From NCBI GenBank assembly GCA_017644325.1, contig JAEPLS010000002.1, positions 310,001-374,000 on the forward strand: DNA of 64,000 bases. The letters are read 5' to 3'. The position numbers were made by a program, and so were the translations under genes. This document shows, one piece after another, positions 7,920-13,799 of the stretch. Numbering within the stretch: position 1 is the first letter of the stretch; each line of letters opens with the position of its first letter. The notes under the pieces are model-generated. The model searched no databases. It was not told the origin of the DNA and saw only the letters and a program-made list of their open reading frames with translations. The DNA comes from Prochlorococcus marinus CUG1438. GTDB lineage: Bacteria > Cyanobacteriota > Cyanobacteriia > PCC-6307 > Cyanobiaceae.

Positions 7920-8204
7920 TTATTTTTTAACTATTTTTTGATCAATAAAACCAATCAAAGGGATCATGAAATTAACATTAATTCCAATGGTGCACCAGAT
8001 ATAAGTAATAAGGAAAATTATTTTTATATATAAATTAGGGGGTAAAGTGAAAAATATTTTGAAAAAACCTCCAATAAATAATGCCAATATTCCAATTTGA
8101 AAAAGACCTTTGATTATCCATATAAGTCCATTTTCTTTGATGTTTTTATAAAACCAAAAAGAAACAAAAGAACCTATCAATATGTATATAAGATTTATGA
8201 ACAT
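7920..8204 (-). CDS. Hypothetical three-helix membrane protein, 94 aa
   Basis: Three hydrophobic segments (residues 3-18, 28-52 and 58-88) with very short loops. It is probably an integral membrane protein. No family recognised. Confidence 0.5.
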   Translation of the reverse strand: MFINLIYILIGSFVSFWFYKNIKENGLIWIIKGLFQIGILALFIGGFFKIFFTLPPNLYIKIIFLITYIWCTIGINVNFMIPLIGFIDQKIVKK

Positions 8205-8341
8205 CTTTTAAAGAAAATCTAAATAATTCCTATTAACATGGCACGAAGACAATTATTACTCTTCTATTTGAAATTTTTTTAAAAAAGTCGAAAAGTTATA
8301 CAAAAAACAATAAACGCAAAAATCGATTTCTACTTTCTGCC

Positions 8342-8725
8342 CTAAAACATTTTTGATTTTAATAAATCAACTCTTTTTTGATTTACTCCTAAATCACTTT
8401 CTCCAACTCTTGATTCTGATCTTATTGATAAGATATTTGATTCAGGTAAAAAGGATACTTCTAAATCATCAACGTACTTCATCCATTTACTAGTCGCCTC
8501 AGCATGAAGATAATCCCTATTTATTTCTACAATCTTTGTTCTAGGAGTATTTTCTATTAATGTTTTAATCTCTTCAAAAGGTTCTTCAATATTGTTAACC
8601 TCCCAGTCTTCTTTTACACAATGAGCAACTTCAATACAAGGTTTTAATTCTATATGGGAGGCATATGATGAAGAAGGGAATAAAAAGCCTGAACAAATTA
8701 AAATAGCTAGAAAAAATATTTTCAT
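8342..8725 (-). CDS. DUF1499 family exported protein
   Basis: A signal peptide (MKIFFLAILICSGFLF, cut near SYA-S) precedes a DUF1499 domain. The visible pattern is C-x-x-x-A-H-C-V at the mature start, then TPRTKIVEINRDYLHAEA, FVDD-like KYVDDLEVSF, and the closing SIRSESRVGESDLGVNQKRV, which matches the R-S-A-S-R-x-G-x-x-D-x-G-x-N-x-x-R-V ending of the family. It is a periplasmic or lumenal protein of unknown function. Confidence 0.8.
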   Translation of the reverse strand: MKIFFLAILICSGFLFPSSSYASHIELKPCIEVAHCVKEDWEVNNIEEPFEEIKTLIENTPRTKIVEINRDYLHAEATSKWMKYVDDLEVSFLPESNILSIRSESRVGESDLGVNQKRVDLLKSKMF

Positions 8726-8840
8726 TAAGAGATGGAATCTTCAAGACATAATCTAACGAATGGAAGGAGAATGTGGAAAAGTGAATTTAAAATTTCTCAA
8801 AAAAAAGTATTTGGTTCTTTACTAAGATATGAATAATTAA

Positions 8841-8940
8841 AAAAAAAAAGACCCCTCATTGAGAGATCTTTTTAAAAAACTGAACTAGAACAAGTGTTTC
8901 CTTGTTTCCACTGTACTAGATCAATTCCTCCTACACACAT
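8841..8940 (-). ncRNA. Probable Yfr2-family small RNA
   Basis: Read on the minus strand, an imperfect hairpin (8885-8919, outer CTAG/CTAG arms, about ten base pairs) presents a loop holding GGAAACA twice (8895-8901 and 8903-8909). Two or more GGAAACA elements in one loop is the hallmark I know for the cyanobacterial Yfr2 family. The RNA ends in a hairpin with AAAAAGA/TCTTTTT arms (8845-8873) and a run of T. No convincing ORF lies here. The 5' end is estimated. Confidence 0.7.
8845..8873 (-). terminator. Intrinsic terminator of the Yfr2-like RNA
   Basis: Arms AAAAAGA and TCTTTTT close a stem with an inner CTC/GAG pairing and two mismatches. On the minus strand it is followed by more than ten T; on the plus strand by five T, so it could work both ways. 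Confidence 0.65.
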
Positions 8941-9016
8941 AACAAATATTACATCTTAAATGAAATATGTTGTGTATCGTAGGCCTCTATATTAACTGTC
9001 ACATAGATCTAAATAT

Positions 9017-9053
9017 AAAAAAAGCACCCAAACTTTAAAGTTGAGTACTTTTT
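9017..9053 (-). terminator. Intrinsic terminator of the Yfr10-like RNA
   Basis: A long stem built around CAACTTTAAAGTTTG with outer AAAAAG/CTTTTT arms and a seven-T tail on the minus strand. The symmetrical arms also give T on the plus strand. Confidence 0.75.
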
Positions 9054-9095
9054 ATTTATCAGAAAAAAGTGTGTGAGGAGTTTCTGATGTATATA
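9017..9095 (-). ncRNA. Probable Yfr10-like small RNA carrying the Yfr1 motif
   Basis: The minus strand holds the exact 11-nt Yfr1 motif ACTCCTCACAC (plus-strand positions 9071-9081), identical to that in the true Yfr1 at 36983-36993. Here the core CTCCTCACAC sits in the loop of a perfect 8-bp stem (ATCAGAAA with TTTCTGAT, 9058-9065 and 9081-9088), with the leading A of the motif pairing in the stem. A strong terminator follows (9017-9053). In Yfr1 the motif is single-stranded between two hairpins, so this is not a Yfr1 copy. The Yfr10 family is known to share the Yfr1 motif in otherwise different structures. The 5' end is estimated. Confidence 0.75.
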
Positions 9096-9132
9096 ATTTA
9101 CTCCGTAGATAAATTAAAACGCTACAGTATAA

Positions 9133-9348
9133 ATTACTAATTATTCAAATTTCTCAGAAAAATTTGACTCTGATGAAAAAAATAATCATGAACATAAAAA
9201 ATTCTTGAAAAGCAGTTACAAAAAAATCATTTTTATTATTTCTGCAATTGCTCTTTTTTCAATAATATTGGGTGTTGTCAAATATTCGCTTACTTATATT
9301 GAAAATAATCCCGAAAAATACTTACCTAAAAAAGTGAGAGAAAATTAA
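9133..9348 (+). CDS. Small membrane protein with possible ATT start, 71 aa
   Basis: The frame opens directly after a stop and has no ATG, GTG or TTG until a TTG at 9205. The upstream 24 codons (TNYSNFSEKFDSDEKNNHEH) look like ordinary protein, and an ATT at 9133 would start it cleanly. After this comes one helix (KIIFIISAIALFSIILGVV) and a polar tail. Either ATT initiates, as in infC, or the TTG at 9205 does, giving 47 residues. Family unknown. Confidence 0.45.
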   Translation: MTNYSNFSEKFDSDEKNNHEHKKFLKSSYKKIIFIISAIALFSIILGVVKYSLTYIENNPEKYLPKKVREN

Positions 9349-9414
9349 GTATAAATTCACTTCAAAAAATCTATAAAGTGTCTTAAATATGTTCTAAACA
9401 GACAAGCTTGAGAC

Positions 9415-9558
9415 ATGAAAATCAAAAATACTTCAGCTTTTAATAAGACTAATATTCATTTAAGTCAATTTAAAAATAAGCATAAATATCAAATACTTGA
9501 GAATTACTGGAGGAAAAGAAAGAAAGAATGTGAGAAAAATCTTTCGAAATTTTGCTGA
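9415..9558 (+). CDS. Small basic protein, 47 aa
   Basis: ATG to TGA, rich in Lys, Asn and aromatic residues with an RKRKKE cluster near the end (NYWRKRKKECEKNLSKFC). It could bind nucleic acid, but this is only suggested by charge. It lies 9 bp before the exported protein at 9568. Confidence 0.4.
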   Translation: MKIKNTSAFNKTNIHLSQFKNKHKYQILENYWRKRKKECEKNLSKFC

Positions 9559-9567
9559 ACGATAATT

Positions 9568-9816
9568 ATGAATTTTCTTTTTTCTTTTTTATTAGCATCT
9601 GTGATGTGGGTTCAAGTCCCACAGTGGGAAGCTGACTGGTCAAAATGTGCTGTAGATGTTCCTGATTCATCATGTCACTGGTACGTAGCCGCTCCCGATA
9701 ATACATTTGGGGAAGGATTTAATTGGGAAAACGCTCCTTGGTTTGATGCTAATGGATTACAGGATGTAGCTAAGATTGAGAAAGAATCTGTAGTAGAAAA
9801 ACTTCAAAAAAACTAA
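9568..9816 (+). CDS. Exported Trp-rich protein, 82 aa
   Basis: A short hydrophobic N-terminus (MNFLFSFLLASVM) acts as a signal or anchor. The mature part is rich in Trp and has two Cys (DWSKCAVDVPDSSCHWYVA) likely to pair outside the cytoplasm, then FNWENAPWFDANGLQDVAK. Part of the coding DNA reads as a perfect tRNA T-arm (9606-9622). Function unknown. Confidence 0.6.
   Translation: MNFLFSFLLASVMWVQVPQWEADWSKCAVDVPDSSCHWYVAAPDNTFGEGFNWENAPWFDANGLQDVAKIEKESVVEKLQKN
9606..9622 (+). other. tRNA T-arm-like sequence inside a CDS
   Basis: GTGGGTTCAAGTCCCAC forms a 5-bp stem with the 7-nt TTCAAGT loop and contains an exact B-box (GGTTCAAGTCC). No matching acceptor, D-arm or anticodon arm lies upstream, so it is not an intact tRNA. 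It could be a tRNA 3' fragment or chance. Confidence 0.4.
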
Positions 9817-9899
9817 AGTTTATATTTCATAATTAAACTTTTAAAAGTATTTAAATCTAGTTGCTTAAAGGTTAACTTTTGATTAATTAAAAAATTTTT

Positions 9900-10046
9900 A
9901 TGCGTTTCAAAGTAAGTCTCAAAAAAAATGGAAAGGAATTTGATGAAGTTGTTATAGCTAATAATAAAAAAGAAGCTATGGAAGTAGCTTTAAAAAACAA
10001 TCCAAAAGCTCAAGCATTAAATTCAGATTGGACATTTAAGATTTAA
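9900..10046 (+). CDS. Small alpha/beta hypothetical protein, 48 aa
   Basis: ATG to TAA. The sequence alternates strand-like and helix-like parts (MRFKVSLKKNGKEFDEVVIA, then KKEAMEVALKNNPKAQAL, then WTFKI), a compact beta-alpha-beta layout also seen in other picocyanobacterial small proteins. It ends exactly where znuB ends on the other strand. Function unknown. Confidence 0.55.
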   Translation: MRFKVSLKKNGKEFDEVVIANNKKEAMEVALKNNPKAQALNSDWTFKI

Positions 10047-10832
10047 TTATTTGCGAAGATTAGGAATTAAAAGGGACGCAACACAAATAACGCTAATTGC
10101 AGGTCCAGGCGAAAGATTGAAGACTATAGAGAGAATAAATCCAAGAAGTGAGATACATAATCCAAAAAATGAAGATCTCATCATTGCAATTCTTAAACTA
10201 TGAGCCTTATTTAGCCCTAACAAAGTGGGCGTGGAAAGAAGAGCAATTACAAGAATTACTCCCACTGCTGACATTGAACTAACAATTACTAATGCCGTTG
10301 TAAAACTCAAAGCAAGATTTAATAAAGAAACGTTTATACCGCTCGCGGATGCACCTTCTGGATCTAATCCAACATAAACAACCTTTTCATATCCAAAAGT
10401 CATTAAAAATATAAATACCAAAAAAGAAATTATTGTTCTAAGTAAATCTCCAAAATTTGCTGTCAATAAATCGCCAAATAATACTGCCTCCAAATCAATC
10501 CTTATTCCGAGTAAAGGGATTATAAGGACCCCAAATCCAAGCATTCCAGCGAGAATAGTATTCATAACTGCTTCATAATTTTCACTTTTTCTATTAGTTA
10601 AACTTTCCGCAATTACTGAGCCCAGAAGACCACTTATAACACCACCAATTGAGGGGTGAATTCCAAGCGCTAATGCGAGAGCAAGTCCAGGCAACACACA
10701 ATGAGAGATTAAATTAACTTGTAATAATCTCTTATGAGTGATTAATACAGTTCCCATAGCTGGGCATAAAATCCCGGAGAATATAGTTATTATTAATGGA
10801 ACCAGCCACCAGTTGTTATTAATAAAAGACAT
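10047..10832 (-). CDS. znuB: Zinc ABC transporter permease
   Basis: A 261-residue ABC-3 family permease with about eight helices, including the family-typical GTVLITHKRLLQVNLISHCVLPGLALALALG near the N-terminus and VGVILVIALLSTPTLLGL later. With ZnuC and ZnuA it imports Zn(II), or possibly Mn(II), across the inner membrane. It starts 17 bp from the divergent zur gene and lies downstream of znuC on the same strand, with zur in between on the opposite strand. Confidence 0.85.
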   Translation of the reverse strand: MSFINNNWWLVPLIITIFSGILCPAMGTVLITHKRLLQVNLISHCVLPGLALALALGIHPSIGGVISGLLGSVIAESLTNRKSENYEAVMNTILAGMLGFGVLIIPLLGIRIDLEAVLFGDLLTANFGDLLRTIISFLVFIFLMTFGYEKVVYVGLDPEGASASGINVSLLNLALSFTTALVIVSSMSAVGVILVIALLSTPTLLGLNKAHSLRIAMMRSSFFGLCISLLGFILSIVFNLSPGPAISVICVASLLIPNLRK

Positions 10833-10849
10833 TATTCGAATGATTCGGT

Positions 10850-11284
10850 ATGATCAAAAATACGGGACAAAAAAAGATTTCGGAAACAATGGTAACTAAG
10901 TCTGACATTACCAAAAGACAAGAACAACTTCTTGAAGAACTTAATAAATGCGAGGATGAATTGACTGGTCAAGAGTTGCATAGACAATTGATAGAAAGTG
11001 GAAAGGCTATGGGACTGACGACTGTTTACAGGAATCTTCAAGTTCTGATAAAGCATGGCTTAATACGTTCTAGACATCTCCCAACTGGAGAGGTTCTGTA
11101 CACTCCCGTAGATAGAGATATTCATCATTTGACCTGTGTTCAATGTGGTGAGACATCAAAAATGGAAGGATGCCCGGTAAAAGATATTCATACACCCAAA
11201 ACAAATCCAAAGAAATTCCAATTGTTGTTTCATACTCTCGAATATTTCGGGCTTTGCCAAAACTGTTATCAAGCTCAGAATTAA
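10850..11284 (+). CDS. zur: Fur-family zinc regulator
   Basis: A 144-residue Fur-family repressor: winged helix with the recognition part LTTVYRNLQVLIKHGLIRS, then the dimer domain with HHLTCVQCGE and FGLCQNCYQ, the two CxxC pairs of the structural zinc site. Its position inside the znu locus supports Zur rather than Fur or PerR. The ATG at 10850 is used; an internal ATG at 10889 is also possible. When zinc is bound it would repress znuA through the palindrome at 12170. Confidence 0.8.
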   Translation: MIKNTGQKKISETMVTKSDITKRQEQLLEELNKCEDELTGQELHRQLIESGKAMGLTTVYRNLQVLIKHGLIRSRHLPTGEVLYTPVDRDIHHLTCVQCGETSKMEGCPVKDIHTPKTNPKKFQLLFHTLEYFGLCQNCYQAQN

Positions 11285-11297
11285 AAAGGAACATTCT

Positions 11298-12068
11298 CTA
11301 ATCACAGAAATTATTTTCGTTTATAGAGCTAATGTTTATTGCCTCTAATTTATCTTGTATTTGGTCAGGTCTACCAACTGCCAAAACACTTTTATCAAGA
11401 ACGATTACTTGATCATAGTTTTTTAGAGAATCGCCCCAATCATGGCTACTTACGAGCAAAGAAAGTCCGGCATCGGCAAGTTGACGAACAATTTTAAGAA
11501 AATCCTCCTTTGCAGGTGGGTCCAAAGCTGCACAAGGTTCATCTAAAAGAAATATTTTTGCTGGGGACATAAGAGTTTTTGCTAATAGAGCTCTTTGCTG
11601 CTGTCCTCCTGAAAGAGAATCAAGTCTTCTATTAGCCAAATTAGCAATTCCTACTCTTTGCATTGTCGCTTCTAATTCACAACATTTATTAATCCAAGAA
11701 TTAGGATATTCTAGAAGAGCCTTGATTTGAAAGGGGTTATTACTTCTTGATTTTGAATACTTTATTTGACCAAGAGATACCAATTTTTCAACTGTAATGG
11801 GAAACTTCCAATTCATAGAACTTCTTTGAGGCATAAGTGCCACTAGAGCTCTAGATCTATATAAATTTTCACCATCAATTTTTATTTCGCCTTTATCTGG
11901 AGTATTTTGTCCTTGCAATATCCTCAAAAGGGTTGATTTTCCGGCACCATTTGGACCTACTAGCGCTGTTAGAGTTCCAGGTTTAATCTCAACCGATACC
12001 TTACTTAAAGCTGGCTTACTTTTTTCTGTGTATGCAAATGTTAAATTTTCAGCGACTAAAGTAGCCAT
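11298..12068 (-). CDS. znuC: Zinc ABC transporter ATPase
   Basis: A 256-residue ABC ATPase with Walker A GPNGAGKST (38-46), signature LSGGQQQRALLAKTL and Walker B IFLLDEPCAALD, and the switch His in VSSHDWGD. It energises ZnuB. It is longer than minimal ABC proteins because of a loop after the Q-loop (NNPFQIKALLEYPNSWINK). A perfect 7-bp inverted repeat (12109-12131) overlaps its likely promoter. The stop at 11298 is 13 bp past the zur stop on the other strand. Confidence 0.85.
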   Translation of the reverse strand: MATLVAENLTFAYTEKSKPALSKVSVEIKPGTLTALVGPNGAGKSTLLRILQGQNTPDKGEIKIDGENLYRSRALVALMPQRSSMNWKFPITVEKLVSLGQIKYSKSRSNNPFQIKALLEYPNSWINKCCELEATMQRVGIANLANRRLDSLSGGQQQRALLAKTLMSPAKIFLLDEPCAALDPPAKEDFLKIVRQLADAGLSLLVSSHDWGDSLKNYDQVIVLDKSVLAVGRPDQIQDKLEAINISSINENNFCD

Positions 12069-12108
12069 TAATTAATCTTCATGAAAAAAGTCACTTTACA
12101 AGCTTACC

Positions 12109-12131
12109 AATAATACAAGCTGCGTATTATT
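12109..12131 (-). promoter_or_regulatory. Candidate operator/promoter of znuC
   Basis: AATAATA and TATTATT form a perfect 7-bp inverted repeat with 9 bases between. On the minus strand a -10 TATTAT (12110-12115) and a -35 TTATGA 17 bp upstream fit the same element, so a bound regulator would block the promoter. The 7-9-7 spacing differs from the standard Zur box, so the regulator is uncertain. Confidence 0.4.
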
Positions 12132-12154
12132 TTCATAACATTTGATACCTTTTC

Positions 12155-12186
12155 TTGTCAGATGTAATGAAAATGATTATCATTTT
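12155..12186 (+). promoter_or_regulatory. znuA promoter with overlapping Zur/Fur box
   Basis: A -35 TTGTCA (12155-12160), a 17-bp spacer and a -10 TATCAT (12178-12183) form a good promoter. A perfect palindrome AAAATGATtATCATTTT (12170-12186) covers the -10 box. It has the 1-base centre and core ATGATnATCAT typical of Fur-family operators. Metal-loaded Zur would exclude RNA polymerase. The leader to the ATG at 12208 would be only about 20 nt. Confidence 0.75.
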
Positions 12187-12207
12187 TAAGTGTTTAATAA
12201 TTTTTTT

Positions 12208-13722
12208 ATGTCAATTTTTAAAAGACTTTTATCAAATAAAACATGTTCAAGTAAGTCAATTATTAAAAATTCCGTAATCGCTGGAACGATTATATTTTCT
12301 GGTTTTGGGCAGGATGTAATGGCTAAAGGGAAGTCATACGTAGCAGTAGAACCACTAGTTTGTGATTTAGTTAAATCTATTGCGTTACCATCTGACGAAG
12401 TTACATGCTTAGTAGATAGAAAACAGGATGTTCATGACTTAAAGATCAATCCAAGACAAGCTCAATTACTAAATAGCGCAGACAAAGTATTCACTCTTGG
12501 CAAAGAAATGACTCCAAGTATGAGAAATTGGGAAAGTAAAAAGAATACTATTGTTGTAGGTGTTAGTGCAATAGACGTAGATGATCATTCTGATCATGAA
12601 GGTCACGATGACCACTCAGACCATGGCGGACATGACGATCATGCTGAACATTCAGCTAAGGTAGATGATCATTCTGATCATGGAGGTCATGATGATCATG
12701 CTGAGGGTGCTTTCGAATGGGCAGGTAAATTCCAGCTTTCTAAGGGTTCATACAAATGGTCATTTGAAAAAGTCGATGGCGAATATGCAGATCCTGCAAT
12801 GAAGATGGTGATTCTCAAATCTAATGACATAGAAGGGTCTGAAGATTTAGCCAAAGAATTATTAGGATCTAAAGACTCAATAAGCAGAAAAAATGATGGA
12901 ACTTTGATAGCAAGTAATAAAGCTTTTGTTCTTAACTTTGATCAAAGAAAAGAAAGTACTGTTTTTAACGTGGATATCAAAGAAGATGGTGAATATATAT
13001 TTTTTACTGAACACATGCCTTTTGAGTTTGAAGCAACTCAACACTTTTTTAAAGACGTTTCAAATAGTGATGTAGAACCAATAGCACAAGTTCCAGACGA
13101 AGGAGAGGGGCATCACCATCATGACCATGGAGGTCTAGATCCACATGTATGGCATGATCCACATAACATCATAAAAATGGGAGATCTTATAAGCAAAAGT
13201 TTAAAGAAAGATATTTCAGTTTTTAATAGAGGTGACAGAAAACTAATTAATGAAAGATTCGAAAAAGCTGATTCTCTCTTAGAAGGCTTAGATAGTTGGA
13301 TCGTCGAACAAGTAAGCTCTATTCCTGAGGAAAACAGAGTAATTGTCTCTAAACACAAAGCAATGGAATACTACGGGGATGCATTTGGTTTTGAAACCAT
13401 TAGTTTACTTGACTTTCTTGGAGACTCCTCAAGCTTAAGGCCAGACAACATAAGTTCTACTTTAAAAATGTTAGATGAAGAGAAAGTTCAGGCGATATTT
13501 CCTGAACAAATTCCAGCATCTAAGTTATTAAGGAACTTAAGTAGACAAAGTTCAGTTCCTTTAGCTTCTAATCAAATATTCGTTGATGGATTGATGATGG
13601 ATGGTAATACGGTTTCAGTAGCCGTTCACAACACTTGTACAATTGTTGATTCATTAGGTGGAAGCTGTGATAAAGAATCTGGCTCCAATCTTGAGTCTGA
13701 ATGGTATAAACTTTCAGATTAA
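12208..13722 (+). CDS. znuA: Zinc-binding ABC substrate-binding protein with inserted module
   Basis: Numbered from the GTG at 12190 (510 aa); I prefer the ATG at 12208. A signal region is followed by the ZnuA N-lobe with H82 in QDVHDLKINP. Then comes a His/Asp-rich repeat (132-172, DHSDHGGHDD units), then an extra domain (173-290) beginning FEWAGKFQLSKGSYKW. A second His cluster (308-313) leads into DPHVWHDP, and the C-lobe carries VSKHK and IFPEQ. A usual ZnuA is about 300 residues, so the insert and His loops explain the size. It captures periplasmic zinc for ZnuBC. The insert matches one in the next gene. Confidence 0.85.
   Translation: MSIFKRLLSNKTCSSKSIIKNSVIAGTIIFSGFGQDVMAKGKSYVAVEPLVCDLVKSIALPSDEVTCLVDRKQDVHDLKINPRQAQLLNSADKVFTLGKEMTPSMRNWESKKNTIVVGVSAIDVDDHSDHEGHDDHSDHGGHDDHAEHSAKVDDHSDHGGHDDHAEGAFEWAGKFQLSKGSYKWSFEKVDGEYADPAMKMVILKSNDIEGSEDLAKELLGSKDSISRKNDGTLIASNKAFVLNFDQRKESTVFNVDIKEDGEYIFFTEHMPFEFEATQHFFKDVSNSDVEPIAQVPDEGEGHHHHDHGGLDPHVWHDPHNIIKMGDLISKSLKKDISVFNRGDRKLINERFEKADSLLEGLDSWIVEQVSSIPEENRVIVSKHKAMEYYGDAFGFETISLLDFLGDSSSLRPDNISSTLKMLDEEKVQAIFPEQIPASKLLRNLSRQSSVPLASNQIFVDGLMMDGNTVSVAVHNTCTIVDSLGGSCDKESGSNLESEWYKLSD
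12577..12682 (+). repeat. Direct repeat coding for the His-rich segment of ZnuA
   Basis: A 22-bp identical stretch occurs at 12577-12598 and again at 12661-12682. It encodes the DHSDH units of the metal-binding loop. The near-identity at DNA level suggests recent duplication within the gene and potential length variation by slippage. Confidence 0.7.
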
Positions 13723-13799
13723 ATTTTTCTAATAAAAACGGTTTTCATTTCTTATTATTACTATTATTAAACTATTGTTTATTTGGTAAAAATCATTAA

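Noticed and set aside
8327-8339. 13-mer GATTTCTACTTTC that also occurs near 16486
   Set aside because: Two copies of a 13-mer in 64 kb of AT-rich DNA can occur by chance, and flanking sequences do not match.
8733-8825. 30-codon ORF between the DUF1499 gene and the Yfr2-like RNA
   Set aside because: It overlaps nothing recognisable, has no ribosome site and a random-looking sequence.
10832-11294. Two minus-strand ORFs of 74 codons opposite zur
   Set aside because: They mirror the zur coding frame, have no domain or natural composition, and are explained as antisense shadows.
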